Positions 18,994-28,152 of a stretch of 64,000 nt of DNA are shown in pieces; the first letter of the stretch is position 1; each line of letters begins with the position of its first letter. Position numbers and translations under genes: made by a program. Below the pieces are notes generated by a model, which saw only the letters and a program-made list of their open reading frames with translations, ran no database searches and was not told where the DNA came from. Source of the stretch: Rhizorhapis sp. SPR117 (GTDB taxonomy: Bacteria; Pseudomonadota; Alphaproteobacteria; Sphingomonadales; Sphingomonadaceae); contig NZ_JAKKIE010000017.1 in assembly GCF_021742065.1 (NCBI RefSeq), positions 7,348 to 71,347 of the forward strand, written 5' to 3'.

Positions 18994-21387
18994 ATGGACG
19001 AGTTACTGGCGGAATTCATTTCCGAAACGCAGGAAACGCTTGAAGCGCTTTCCGGTGAGATCGTCGCATGGGAAACAGACCCAACCGACCGGGAAAGGCT
19101 GGACGCCATTTTTCGGTTTTTTCATACGGTGAAAGGCAGTTGCGGCTTTCTCAATTTACCCCGATTTGAAAAAATCAGCCATGCAGCCGAAGATGTCCTC
19201 TCGGAAATCCGGGCAGGAAACCGCATTCCCGATCCCGAGACTGTCAGTGCCGTCCTGGCGATTATGGATCGTATCGGTGAACTGGCGGAGGCTGTCGCCG
19301 CTGGTACGTCGCTGTCCCATAAAAACGACGAATTGCTGATCGACGCGCTGCTCAATATTCCAACAACCCTGGACAATGCGACAGTGAAAGCGGCGGGGTC
19401 CGATACCGTCGCAGATCCGGATGCCAGGCGGTCCACGCCAGCGATGCGCAGCATTCGTCTGCCATTAAGCCTGATTGATCAGTTGATGAATGGCGTGTCC
19501 GATATGGTTCTGGCGCGTAATGAACTATCGCGTAAATTGCGGGAACGATTTCCTGATCCTGAACTGGAAAGCGCATTCGAGCGTTTGTCCACCTGTGTTG
19601 CAGATATGCGCGATTCCATCAGCAAAACCCGCATGCAACGTATAGATCGTTTGTTTGTCGCCATTCCGCGACTGGTCCGCGACCTGGGACGGGAACTGGA
19701 CAAAAAAATCGAATTGACGTTGGACGGTGGCGACGTTGAAATGGACCGCGAGATGGTGGAGATGATCGTCGATCCACTCACCCATATTGTGCGTAATTCC
19801 ATCGATCACGGGATCGAATCGCCCGCCGAACGGATAGCCGCAGGAAAGCCCGAAGCAGGCCAGTTACGTGTCACGGCACGGCAATCCGGAAACCAGATTG
19901 TTATAGACATCATTGATGATGGTCGCGGCATCGACACCGACAAGCTGGTTGCAGGGGCGATTTCCGCCAACCTCATCAGCAAGGACAAGGCGGCTGCCCT
20001 GACTGAGGCGGCTCGGCTGGATCTGATTTTCGCTGCGGGCCTGAGTACGGCATCCCAGATTACATCCATATCCGGCCGGGGCGTCGGAATGGACGTCGTG
20101 CGTTCGAACATCGAAAGGATCGGCGGCGTCATTGCGCTGGACAACAAGCGTGGGCAGGGCCTTGCCATCACGCTTCGGGTGCCCTTAACCCTGACGATCA
20201 TTCCCGGCCTCATCATCCGGGCGGGGGAGCAGCATTTTGCCATTCCCCGCGCCACTGTGGTGGAAATTCTGCACGACAATAATCAAACCCTGTCGATTGA
20301 CGACGTGGGCGGCGCACGCATTGCTACCATCCGCAATATTCGCCATTCGATGATTGATCTGGAGGATGTGCTTGGTGTCGAACGCATAGCGGATGGTAAG
20401 AAGCGAACCATCATCGTTATTCGTTCATCATCGGGCGTTCCCTTCGCTCTGGGCGTGCAGGCCGTCGATAATCATGAGGAGCTTGTCATCCGTCCGGCGT
20501 CGCCATTGGTGATGGCGTCGGGCTTTTATGCCGGCATGACTCTGCCAGACAATGGTCAGCCGATGTTGTTGCTTGATGCGAGCGGCCTTGCGGGTGCAGC
20601 GATGCTGCCCACTGACAACAGCGAAACCGAAACGCTCGATCGTGCCGGTCAGCCAGAAGCCGAAGCGCCCGTCGAACTGGTCAGTGCTCTGATGTTTACG
20701 GAACGGAGTGGGGAAGAAAGGCTTATCCGCCTAAGCCTGGTCGAGCGTGTCGAAGATATTGAGCCGGAGCATTTCGGTCGTTCCGGCGATCAATGGTTCG
20801 TTCATATCGATGGCAAGATATTGCCTGTCCTTCACGGCCTCGATGTTACGGATACCGCTTCAGTCACCACATTACGCTTGCGCGATAACAGCAGGGAGTT
20901 GTGCTACCCGGTGGCCAATATCACGGACATTGTTCAGGTGCCGCCGCTACCCGACATTGCCTGCCGCAGTGGTGTTATTGCCGGAGTTACCGTTATTGAC
21001 GGACGGCAATATGAATTGATCGATCCCTTTGCATTGTTCGCGTCGGCGCCGGAGGGGGTGATCGGCACTCGCCCGGTGCGTTGCCTGCTTGCCGATGGCG
21101 ATGACCCCTGGATGCAGGAGATACTGGCGCCCCTTATCCGGCAGGCTGGTTATGATGTGGTGATGTCGGATGACGGCAGCGCGGAAGCTGCGGACATCGT
21201 CCTTTGCTTTGCACAGTCGACGGCCGCGGAAGGAATAGTGGATCGACCCATCGTCCGGTTGCGCAATATGGCCAGTCCGCTCGGTCCCGACGACCAGTCG
21301 ATTTATCGTTATGACCGGGATGCGCTGATTGCCGCCATAGAGTCGGCCAAATCAGCGCCATCGCCCAGGACGGAAAGAGCCGCGTGA
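18994..21387 (+). CDS. cheA: Chemotaxis histidine kinase CheA with extra CheW-like and degenerate receiver domains
   Basis: A 797-residue kinase that phosphorylates CheY and CheB in response to receptors. Domains: Hpt (1-105) with phospho-His44 in RFFHTVKGSCGF; a linker with no CheY-binding P2 domain; dimerisation (152-215); ATPase (215-400) with N268 in HIVRNSIDHGIE, DDGRGID and GRGVGMDVV; CheW-like (about 400-535). Two further parts follow: a second CheW-like module (about 560-685) and a receiver-like stretch (about 695-785) that keeps an acidic pair (DGDD, 701-704) but has ADIVLCF where the phospho-Asp should be. It overlaps cheW by four bases. No other in-frame stop or frameshift is seen. 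Confidence 0.94.
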   Translation: MDELLAEFISETQETLEALSGEIVAWETDPTDRERLDAIFRFFHTVKGSCGFLNLPRFEKISHAAEDVLSEIRAGNRIPDPETVSAVLAIMDRIGELAEAVAAGTSLSHKNDELLIDALLNIPTTLDNATVKAAGSDTVADPDARRSTPAMRSIRLPLSLIDQLMNGVSDMVLARNELSRKLRERFPDPELESAFERLSTCVADMRDSISKTRMQRIDRLFVAIPRLVRDLGRELDKKIELTLDGGDVEMDREMVEMIVDPLTHIVRNSIDHGIESPAERIAAGKPEAGQLRVTARQSGNQIVIDIIDDGRGIDTDKLVAGAISANLISKDKAAALTEAARLDLIFAAGLSTASQITSISGRGVGMDVVRSNIERIGGVIALDNKRGQGLAITLRVPLTLTIIPGLIIRAGEQHFAIPRATVVEILHDNNQTLSIDDVGGARIATIRNIRHSMIDLEDVLGVERIADGKKRTIIVIRSSSGVPFALGVQAVDNHEELVIRPASPLVMASGFYAGMTLPDNGQPMLLLDASGLAGAAMLPTDNSETETLDRAGQPEAEAPVELVSALMFTERSGEERLIRLSLVERVEDIEPEHFGRSGDQWFVHIDGKILPVLHGLDVTDTASVTTLRLRDNSRELCYPVANITDIVQVPPLPDIACRSGVIAGVTVIDGRQYELIDPFALFASAPEGVIGTRPVRCLLADGDDPWMQEILAPLIRQAGYDVVMSDDGSAEAADIVLCFAQSTAAEGIVDRPIVRLRNMASPLGPDDQSIYRYDRDALIAAIESAKSAPSPRTERAA

Positions 21388-21821
21388 TGACTGATCTTTA
21401 TCTCTTTGCCCAGATTGGCGGCACGCGGGTTGCGATATGCACCGACGAGATTGAGGCCGTCGTCAAATTGTCGGAAATTTCTCCGATCCCGTGCGTTCCG
21501 GCACATGTGGCGGGATTGTCGGCATTGCGCAGCAGGGTGCTCACGGTCATTGACACCGCCGCGCTAGTCTGGGGACGTCCAGCAAAGGCTGTGCCCGGAT
21601 CTTATGCCATCATTACGGACATTGGCGGCCATAGTTATGGCATGGTGGTTGATTCCGTGAGCGATATTGCGTCGGCGCCAGGCGGAAAACTGCCGCTGTG
21701 CGGGCAACTGGATACGGCATGGAAGCCGTTTGTCAGGCATATGGTCGAAAACGAGCAGGGACCGCATCTTCTTATCGGCCTGGTAAGCTTCATAGAACAT
21801 ACGCAGCCGCTTGCTGCTTGA
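21384..21821 (+). CDS. cheW: Chemotaxis coupling protein CheW
   Basis: A 145-residue single CheW domain that links chemoreceptors to CheA. Typical features are the N-terminal strand TDLYLFAQIGGTRVAICTDEI, the central PAHVAGLSALRSRVLTVIDTA, and the conserved Tyr/Gly segment YAIITDIGGHSYGMVVDSV. It overlaps the end of cheA by four bases. A 69-base gap precedes cheY. Confidence 0.92.
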   Translation: MMTDLYLFAQIGGTRVAICTDEIEAVVKLSEISPIPCVPAHVAGLSALRSRVLTVIDTAALVWGRPAKAVPGSYAIITDIGGHSYGMVVDSVSDIASAPGGKLPLCGQLDTAWKPFVRHMVENEQGPHLLIGLVSFIEHTQPLAA

Positions 21822-21890
21822 AAGGTCGTTTACCATTCTCTTACGAACATGTCCTAAAGCGGTAGACGTTACCATAAAAAGGGTTGCTTC

Positions 21891-22256
21891 ATGAAAAACT
21901 GTCTTGTGGTTGATGATTCCAAAGTGATCCGGAAGGTTGCCCGGCACATATTGGAATCATTGCAGATGTCTGTGACGGAAGCTTGCGATGGCCGCGACGC
22001 TCTGTCGCAGTGCGAAGTCTCAGTGCCGGATGTCGTATTGCTTGATTGGAATATGCCGGTGATGAGCGGGATGGAATTTTTGCAGGCACTTGGTCAACTC
22101 AAGATGACTGCCCGACCGAAGGTCATTTTCTGCACTACCGAAAATGGCATTGGTCATATAAAGGCTGCGGTTGAAGCCGGTGCCGACGAATATGTCATGA
22201 AGCCCTTCGACAGGGACACGCTGGAAAGTAAGCTACAGATAGTCGGCGTTATCTGA
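21891..22256 (+). CDS. cheY: Single-domain response regulator CheY
   Basis: A 121-residue receiver domain without output domain. The acidic pair is in CLVVDDSKVIRK, the phosphoacceptor Asp in VVLLDWNMPVMSG, the Thr in FCTTENG and the conserved Lys in EYVMKPFDRDTL. Once phosphorylated by CheA it would bind the flagellar switch. No flagellar genes are present in this window. Confidence 0.93.
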   Translation: MKNCLVVDDSKVIRKVARHILESLQMSVTEACDGRDALSQCEVSVPDVVLLDWNMPVMSGMEFLQALGQLKMTARPKVIFCTTENGIGHIKAAVEAGADEYVMKPFDRDTLESKLQIVGVI

Positions 22257-22270
22257 AAGGGGGCCGGCCA

Positions 22271-23359
22271 ATGCCCCCTCTTCCCGTCGGATCGCCTGTA
22301 GATCAACTGCCGTCCAATGGGCGGATAAAGCTTTTGATCGTCGATGATTCCGCTGTGGCGCGAAGCGTCTTTGAAAGCATTGTCACCAAGGATGAACGGT
22401 TTGAAGTCTGCGAGAAATTGAGCAGTGCGGCCGATGCGATCGCTTACCTGTCGGATCACCGGGTCGACATCGTCATGCTGGATATCGAAATGCCGGGGCA
22501 GAGTGGTATTGCGGCGCTGCCCAGCATTCTGAAACTATGCGGCAATGCCAAAGTCATCATATTGTCGTCCAATTGCGACGAAGGCAGCGCTGCTGCGGTT
22601 GAAGCCCTGGCGGTAGGCGCCAGCGACATTATGTCAAAGCCCGGTCGAAGTACCTTTGGCGGACGGTTTTCCGATTTGCTGATCGAACGGCTGCTCAGAC
22701 TTGGCGCACAGGCAAGCTGGCAGCATGCGGGAGAAAAGCTTCCGTCCATTGCCTTGCGTAAACCTGATGGTCGGGCCAGAGCCGCGTGCCTTGGCGTGGG
22801 CGCATCGACCGGCGGTATTCACGCTTTGGGGCAGCTTTTCGATGGATTGGGCGCTGGTCTGGGTATCCCCATTCTTCTGACCCAACACCTGCCGCCTACA
22901 TTCATGCCCTATTTCGCCATGCAACTTGCCCGCATGACCACCATGCCCGTCAAGGTCGCTGAAACCGGTGACATGCCGTTACCTGACCACGTCTATATCG
23001 CGCCGGGCGAAGCCAATTTAACCTGCAAACGGCGGCGCGATGGCCGGGTGACTATTGTGCTGAATCCCGAACGGGAACCTTTGGCCAGCATGCCGGGGGT
23101 CGATCCGATGTTTTCCTCAATGGCCGAAGCCTATGGGATGAACGCTGTGGCGGTCGTTCTGACCGGTATGGGCCGTGATGGTACTGCAGGCGCGGAACGT
23201 ATTGCCAAAGCAGGCGGCTGGATCGTAGCCCAGGACGCCGAAACAAGCGTTGTCTGGGGCATGCCAGGATCGATTGCGCGGGCGGGGTTGGCCAGTGCCG
23301 TTCTGTCGCCCGATCGTATGGGTGCCTATATCATGAGCCAGATAGCACTCGCGGCATGA
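22271..23359 (+). CDS. cheB: Chemotaxis glutamate methylesterase CheB
   Basis: A 362-residue two-domain protein. The receiver has LLIVDDSAVARS and the phospho-Asp in IVMLDIEMPGQSG. The methylesterase domain has the Ser in GVGASTGGIHAL, the His in LLTQHLPPTF and the Asp in VLTGMGRDGTAGA. It removes methyl groups from, or deamidates, chemoreceptors. It overlaps cheR by four bases. Confidence 0.95.
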   Translation: MPPLPVGSPVDQLPSNGRIKLLIVDDSAVARSVFESIVTKDERFEVCEKLSSAADAIAYLSDHRVDIVMLDIEMPGQSGIAALPSILKLCGNAKVIILSSNCDEGSAAAVEALAVGASDIMSKPGRSTFGGRFSDLLIERLLRLGAQASWQHAGEKLPSIALRKPDGRARAACLGVGASTGGIHALGQLFDGLGAGLGIPILLTQHLPPTFMPYFAMQLARMTTMPVKVAETGDMPLPDHVYIAPGEANLTCKRRRDGRVTIVLNPEREPLASMPGVDPMFSSMAEAYGMNAVAVVLTGMGRDGTAGAERIAKAGGWIVAQDAETSVVWGMPGSIARAGLASAVLSPDRMGAYIMSQIALAA

Positions 23360-24222
23360 TGGGGACAGAATCCACCGGCGCCATGCGCGTTCTGGCCGGG
23401 CTTCTGGAAGCGCGGACGGGGCAGCAACTGGCCGCAAACCGAATGTGGCGCATTGAAACCGCGCTCAAGCCATTGCTCAAAGCTCATCAACTGGGCACGT
23501 TGGAAGATCTGGTGAGCCAGCTGCTCGGCACAAAGAACCGCGAATTGCTTGACGAAGTTATCGATGCCTTATTGAATAATGAAAGTTCCTTCTTCCGCGA
23601 CCTTTCCACCTTTTCCATGATCGAGCGTTCATTGTTGCCGCACATCGGAGTAATCCGGAAACAGCCCCAATTGCGCATCTGGTGTGCGGGATGTTCCATA
23701 GGGCAAGAGGCATTGTCGCTTGCCATGCTGATCAAAAAGCAGGCTGAGATCTGGCGGGGCTGGCGCGTCCAGATACTGGCGACTGACATTTCATCCGGTG
23801 CTATCGCCCGTGCAAAATCGGGATTGTATAGCCAAATGGAGGTTCAGCGCGGATTGGGTGTCACAGAGTTGTTACGATGGTTTGAGCCTGCTGGCGATGA
23901 TTGGCGCGTCAGCAGGGAATTGTTGGACATGATCGATTATCGCGTCGACAACCTTCTGGAACCCGCCCTTCCTACAGGTGGGTATGACCTTATCTTGTGC
24001 CGCAATGTGTTGCTCTATTTCTCACTGGAATTGCGGCAGAAGGTATTTGGAAATCTGACGCGTTTTGCGGCGTCGGACGGACATCTCGTGCTGGGCGCGG
24101 GGGAGACGGTCATCGGTCAGACCGACGATTTTATCGCCAGCCGCCAGTTTCGTGGCAGCTATGAACGCCGGCTCCCAGGGGCGGCAGTCCAGGGCTTGCC
24201 TGCGGCATCGGGTCGATATTGA
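23356..24222 (+). CDS. cheR: Chemotaxis protein methyltransferase CheR
   Basis: A 288-residue SAM-dependent methyltransferase that methylates glutamates of chemoreceptors. The N-terminal helical domain has NNESSFFRDLSTFS; the SAM domain has LRIWCAGCSIGQEALSLAM, ILATDISSGAIARAK and YDLILCRNVLLYF. It closes the che gene set; the 188-base gap downstream holds no gene. No receptor, cheD or cheZ gene is adjacent. Confidence 0.95.
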   Translation: MMGTESTGAMRVLAGLLEARTGQQLAANRMWRIETALKPLLKAHQLGTLEDLVSQLLGTKNRELLDEVIDALLNNESSFFRDLSTFSMIERSLLPHIGVIRKQPQLRIWCAGCSIGQEALSLAMLIKKQAEIWRGWRVQILATDISSGAIARAKSGLYSQMEVQRGLGVTELLRWFEPAGDDWRVSRELLDMIDYRVDNLLEPALPTGGYDLILCRNVLLYFSLELRQKVFGNLTRFAASDGHLVLGAGETVIGQTDDFIASRQFRGSYERRLPGAAVQGLPAASGRY

Positions 24223-24410
24223 GCATCCAGCCAGTTCCAGCTTTGCTATTTCCTGCATGGCTGCCCAGCCCGGATAAAGATCAGGCCTGACTGTCTTTTT
24301 TTCTGCGGCTACGACAAAATTGATGATAATGCCTGACATCGTTGTGGGGCCGGAGGTTCCTGTTGGAACAATCCGGTTCATGGAGAAAACACATTGTCAG
24401 AGGATGCTGG

Positions 24411-25094
24411 ATGATCGAAACGCCGTCGCCTAATTTCGACGAGCGCCGGCTACCCATTTCCATGCTGGTGCTGCATTATACCGGTATGCCGGATGCAGCT
24501 TCGGCCATTGAATGGATGGCTAATCCCTTATCTAAAGTATCGGCGCATTATTGCGTGACCGAAGATGGTCAGATTATCCGCATGGTCGCCGAGGATAAGC
24601 GAGCATGGCATGCGGGATTGGCCTGGTGGCGCGGGATAACGGATGTGAACAGCGCCAGCATTGGCATAGAAATTGTCAACCCAGGCCACGAATGGGGCTA
24701 CAGACCATATCCGGAAGAACAGATTTCGGTCCTGATTCCCCTGGTGCATGATATCGTTCAGCGGCACGGCATCACTCGGGGCAACATCGTTGGCCATTCG
24801 GACATCGCGCCCGCACGCAAGCAGGATCCTGGCGAGCTGTTTCCGTGGCATCGTCTGGCACGGCTTCGTTTGGCGTTACCCCGGCCCACGAAAAACCTGA
24901 TGGACCCGCATTGGAGCGATGGCGGTTTTTTGCTGGCTCTGGAGCGCTTTGGGTATGACATCAATGATCCGGTGGCGGCCATTCGCGCCTTCCAGCGTCG
25001 CTATCGCCCCGAAATGATCGACGGTATCATAGATGGCGAATGCCGCTGCATTCTGCTTGCGCTATTGCTGCCGCAACCGCAGGGCGATGATTGA
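24411..25094 (+). CDS. N-acetylmuramoyl-L-alanine amidase with C-terminal peptidoglycan-binding-like region
   Basis: A 227-residue amidase_2 (AmpD-like) protein. Zinc ligands are visible in LVLHYTGM and in NIVGHSDIAPARKQDPGELF; the substrate region SAHYCVTEDGQIIRMV and IGIEIVNPGHEWGY is typical. The C-terminal 60 residues (FQRRYRPEMIDGIID) resemble a peptidoglycan-binding repeat. No signal peptide is seen, so it probably acts in the cytoplasm on recycled anhydro-muropeptides, cutting the MurNAc-L-Ala bond. The start ATG 24411 is chosen because the longer GTG version adds a non-family leader. Confidence 0.9.
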   Translation: MIETPSPNFDERRLPISMLVLHYTGMPDAASAIEWMANPLSKVSAHYCVTEDGQIIRMVAEDKRAWHAGLAWWRGITDVNSASIGIEIVNPGHEWGYRPYPEEQISVLIPLVHDIVQRHGITRGNIVGHSDIAPARKQDPGELFPWHRLARLRLALPRPTKNLMDPHWSDGGFLLALERFGYDINDPVAAIRAFQRRYRPEMIDGIIDGECRCILLALLLPQPQGDD

Positions 25095-25130
25095 CTGGCG
25101 AAAGCCGTAATGACTCGCTATATGCGCCGG

Positions 25131-25522
25131 GCCAGAGGGTCGGGCGGCCGCCGGCATGGGTTTCCATGCGGGAGGAAAGTCCGGGCTCCACGAAATGACG
25201 GTGCCGGATAACATCCGGCGGGCCAGAAATCTGATTTCTGGTTCAGGGATAGTGCAACAGAGAGAAGGTCGCACGGGCCTTGGCCTTGTGACAGTGAAAG
25301 GGTGCGGTAAGAGCGCACCGCGGCCCCGGCAACGGGGACGGCATGGTAAACCCCACCGGGAGCAAGACCGAATAGGGGCGGCGCGGGGAGCAATCCCCAG
25401 GCTGTTTCGGCCCAGACCGCCCGGGTTGGTTGCTTGAGCCGCGCAGCAATGCACGGCCTAGAGGAATGGTCGCCTATCCTTCGCAAGAGGGTGGACAGAA
25501 CCCGGCTTATAGACCCTCTGGC
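25131..25522 (+). ncRNA. rnpB: RNase P RNA component (class A)
   Basis: The RNA starts and ends with the pairing P1 strands (GCCAGAGGGTC at 25131 and GACCCTCTGGC ending at 25522). Inside are the conserved motifs GAGGAAAGTCCGGGCTCC (CRI), ACAGTGAAAGGGTGCGG, GGTAAACCCC and the 3' conserved GGACAGAACCCGGCTTAT. The 392-base length suits an alphaproteobacterial type A RNA. Together with RnpA it removes 5' leaders from pre-tRNAs. Confidence 0.96.
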
Positions 25523-25579
25523 AATATTCCCTTGTGACCTTCTGGTTTTCAGGGGGCATTGACGCTAAATTGGGAATCT

Positions 25580-26116
25580 ATGACACGTTCGACACGATCC
25601 AATGACTGGGGCTTTCCCCGCTGGCGCGGCTATGGTTCGGCGCGCGAGGCGCAGCAGGTGCGCTTGTGTGATAGACATGGTTGCGATTCGCCGGGGAATT
25701 GTCCCGCGCCCAAATCCCCCAACAGCCCGGAGCGCTGGTATTTCTGCGCTGAACATGCCGCCGAATATAACCGGAACTGGGATTATTTTCAGGGACTGGA
25801 CGCTGAAGAGGCGGCAAAGCGGGAGGCCGATGAACGGCGTGACGCAGGCGGTTTTCAAGGCAGCGGCTATTATGGCTGGGGCGGGCCGGGCGATGGCAGC
25901 CGATCGCGCGACGAAATGCGCGCGCTTGGCGTGCTCGAACTGGAAAGTGAAGCCGATTTCGAAGCCGTGAAGAAAAGCTGGCGGCGGCTCGCCAAAGAAA
26001 ATCACCCTGATGTGAAGCCCGGAGATGCGGAAGCCGCCATCCGTTTTCAAACCATTCAGGCGGCCTATGAAGTCCTGAAAACAGCGGAGGAACGCCGGGA
26101 GTGGCGGCCCGAGTGA
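25580..26116 (+). CDS. J-domain protein with N-terminal Cys/His region
   Basis: A 178-residue protein. The C-terminal third is a J domain: ALGVLELESEADFEAVKKSW, then the HPD motif in AKENHPDVKPGD and the helix QTIQAAYEVL, so it should stimulate a DnaK-type ATPase. The N-terminal part has CDRHGCDSPGNC and YFCAEHAAEYNRNW, a Cys/His pattern that may bind zinc; the arrangement is common in alphaproteobacterial J proteins of unknown client. The central segment is Gly-rich. Start at ATG 25580; a TTG 21 bases earlier is less likely. Confidence 0.85.
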   Translation: MTRSTRSNDWGFPRWRGYGSAREAQQVRLCDRHGCDSPGNCPAPKSPNSPERWYFCAEHAAEYNRNWDYFQGLDAEEAAKREADERRDAGGFQGSGYYGWGGPGDGSRSRDEMRALGVLELESEADFEAVKKSWRRLAKENHPDVKPGDAEAAIRFQTIQAAYEVLKTAEERREWRPE

Positions 26117-26191
26117 CGCGAGCGCGGTAATATTGGTGATAATGCCGGGAATATTGGAATCGCTGCCGGACTTGCTATATTGCACTGCAAT

Positions 26192-27370
26192 ATGGACCAT
26201 CGGATAAACCAGCCCGCGCGGGTTTCCAACTCGCCCCTGCCACTGCCCGATAAGGTGGCGTTGGTGTTGCAGGGCGGCGGCGCGCTGGGCTCCTATCAGG
26301 CTGGCGTTTATGAAGCATTGCATGATCGGGCGGTTGAGATCGACTGGGTTGCAGGCATTTCGATCGGCGCGATCAATTCCGCGATCATCGCTGGCAATGC
26401 ACCGTCTGACCGGATAGCGAAATTACATCAGTTCTGGAAAAAAATGAGCGGGGGCCTTCCCAATTTCTGGCTTCCCGAGGACCACAATATCCGGGAGGCG
26501 GCACATCTGGGCGCGGCCATGGCTGTTGCGGCGTTTGGGGTTCCTGGATTCTTTCGACCCCATATGATCCCGCCAATGCTGGCCGCAGAAGGCAGCATGA
26601 ATGCGATCAGCTATTATGACACCACAGCTTTGATCGATACGCTTGATGAGTTGGTGGATTGGGATTTGCTCAATCACGGGCCTGTCCGGTTTTCAGTCGG
26701 TGCCGTCAATGTGGCGAGCGGGAATTTCGTCTATTTCGATAATCACGACCCGCATTGGCGCGGCCGAATCGATGCTCGGCACATCATGGCCTCTGGCGCG
26801 CTGCCGCCGGGTCTGCCGCCGGTGGAAATCGACGGTGATTTCTACTGGGATGGCGGTCTGGTCAGCAATACGCCATTGTCCCATGTGCTAGACAATCTGA
26901 CAGGGGATCTACTGCTGTTTCAGGTAGACCTTTTTCCGGCAGAAGGACCAATACCCAAGCAATTGACCGACGTATGGTCGCGGCAAAAGGATATTCAATA
27001 TAGCAGTCGCACGCGGCAGGTGACGGACCTGTTCCTGCGTCGTCACCGGGAACATGACCTGATTGGCAAATTGTTGAACAAACTTCCGCCGGAATTGCAG
27101 GACGATGCTGACGTCGTTGCACTCAAGGAACTGAATCATTCGGGCGCGGTTAACATCGTTCATCTCATCTATCGCAGCCATGCCTGGGAAGGCGGCGCCC
27201 GCGATTTTGAATTTTCACGCGCGACCATGCTGGATCACTGGGCGCAAGGGCATGAAGCCGTGGATGGCGTCATGTGCAAGGGCGACCTGATTGCGCAGAA
27301 TATTGTGAATGGAAAGTCATCGGCATTCGATCTGGATCGACCCGACCACCTCAAGGAGAAAAAGGCATGA
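26192..27370 (+). CDS. Patatin-like phospholipase (DUF3734 type)
   Basis: A 392-residue Ser-Asp hydrolase. The oxyanion loop is VLQGGGALGSYQAG, the nucleophile Ser is in GISIGAINSA, and the Asp of the dyad is in YWDGGLVSNTPL. The C-terminal ~130 residues match the extension found in this subfamily. It would cleave acyl esters, possibly phospholipids or polyhydroxybutyrate-linked substrates. It overlaps bdhA by four bases; this patatin-bdhA pairing is widespread in alphaproteobacteria and suggests a function in hydroxybutyrate or membrane lipid turnover. Start at ATG 26192; a TTG 12 bases earlier is possible. Confidence 0.9.
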   Translation: MDHRINQPARVSNSPLPLPDKVALVLQGGGALGSYQAGVYEALHDRAVEIDWVAGISIGAINSAIIAGNAPSDRIAKLHQFWKKMSGGLPNFWLPEDHNIREAAHLGAAMAVAAFGVPGFFRPHMIPPMLAAEGSMNAISYYDTTALIDTLDELVDWDLLNHGPVRFSVGAVNVASGNFVYFDNHDPHWRGRIDARHIMASGALPPGLPPVEIDGDFYWDGGLVSNTPLSHVLDNLTGDLLLFQVDLFPAEGPIPKQLTDVWSRQKDIQYSSRTRQVTDLFLRRHREHDLIGKLLNKLPPELQDDADVVALKELNHSGAVNIVHLIYRSHAWEGGARDFEFSRATMLDHWAQGHEAVDGVMCKGDLIAQNIVNGKSSAFDLDRPDHLKEKKA

Positions 27371-28152
27371 TGCTGAAAGGCAAGACGGCGCTTATCACGG
27401 GTTCGACCTCCGGAATCGGGCTTGGCTATGCCAAGGTGTTGGCTGCCGAGGGCGCCAATATCATTATCAATGGCTTTGGCGATGCTGACGCCATCGAGGC
27501 GGAACGAAAAAGTCTGGAAGGACTGAACGGCGCCAGCGCGCTGTACAGCGGCGCGGACCTGACCAAAGTAGACGCGATTGAAGAAATGATGGCGATGGCT
27601 GCCAATGCCTTTGGCGGGGTGGACATCCTCATCAACAATGCGGGGGTGCAGCATGTCGCCCCGGTGGAGGAATTTCCGGTCGATAAATGGAACCTGATTA
27701 TCGCGCTTAACCTCACCGCCGCCTTTCATACGACGCGCCTTGCCGTGCCCTATATGAAAAACAAGAAATGGGGTCGAATCATTCAAACCGCATCCGCCCA
27801 TTCGCTTACCGCTTCGCCGTTCAAATCAGCCTATGTGACCGCAAAGCACGGCCTTGCAGGCTTTACCAAGACTGTGGCGCTGGAAACCGCGACCTTTGGC
27901 ATTACAGCAAATTGCATCAGTCCTGGTTATGTCTGGACGCCGCTTGTCGAAAACCAGATTCCCGACACGATGAAGGCGCGTAACATGACACGCGAGCAGG
28001 TAATGAACGACGTATTGCTCGCCGGACAGCCGACCAAGCAATTCGTGACGGTCGAACAGATCGCTGCCACCGCGCTTTTCTTGTGCGGGGAAGCCGCGAG
28101 TAACATCACGGGTGCCAATATTTCTGTCGATGGAGGTTGGACCGCCCAATGA
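27367..28152 (+). CDS. bdhA: 3-hydroxybutyrate dehydrogenase
   Basis: A 261-residue short-chain dehydrogenase: TGSTSGIGLGYAKVLA binds NAD, NNAGVQHVAP follows, and the catalytic Ser-Tyr-Lys lie in TASAHSLTASPFKSAYVTAKHG. The C-terminal FVTVEQIAATALFLCGE and NITGANISVDGGWTAQ match D-beta-hydroxybutyrate dehydrogenase closely. The enzyme oxidises 3-hydroxybutyrate to acetoacetate in PHB breakdown. Two adjacent ATG codons (27367, 27370) are possible starts; the first overlaps the stop of the patatin gene. Confidence 0.93.
   Translation: MMLKGKTALITGSTSGIGLGYAKVLAAEGANIIINGFGDADAIEAERKSLEGLNGASALYSGADLTKVDAIEEMMAMAANAFGGVDILINNAGVQHVAPVEEFPVDKWNLIIALNLTAAFHTTRLAVPYMKNKKWGRIIQTASAHSLTASPFKSAYVTAKHGLAGFTKTVALETATFGITANCISPGYVWTPLVENQIPDTMKARNMTREQVMNDVLLAGQPTKQFVTVEQIAATALFLCGEAASNITGANISVDGGWTAQ

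Noticed and set aside
21830..21844. TTAC-N7-TTAC between cheW and cheY as a second CtrA site
   Set aside because: Only three of four bases match in each half; too degenerate to claim.
24281..24300. TCAGGCCTGA palindrome followed by a T run as a terminator after cheR
   Set aside because: A gapless palindrome leaves too short a stem for a stable hairpin once a loop is formed.
24022..24381. A 119-codon minus-strand frame reaching from the cheR-amidase gap into cheR
   Set aside because: The first part lies in intergenic DNA, but two thirds overlap cheR antisense and no family is recognisable.
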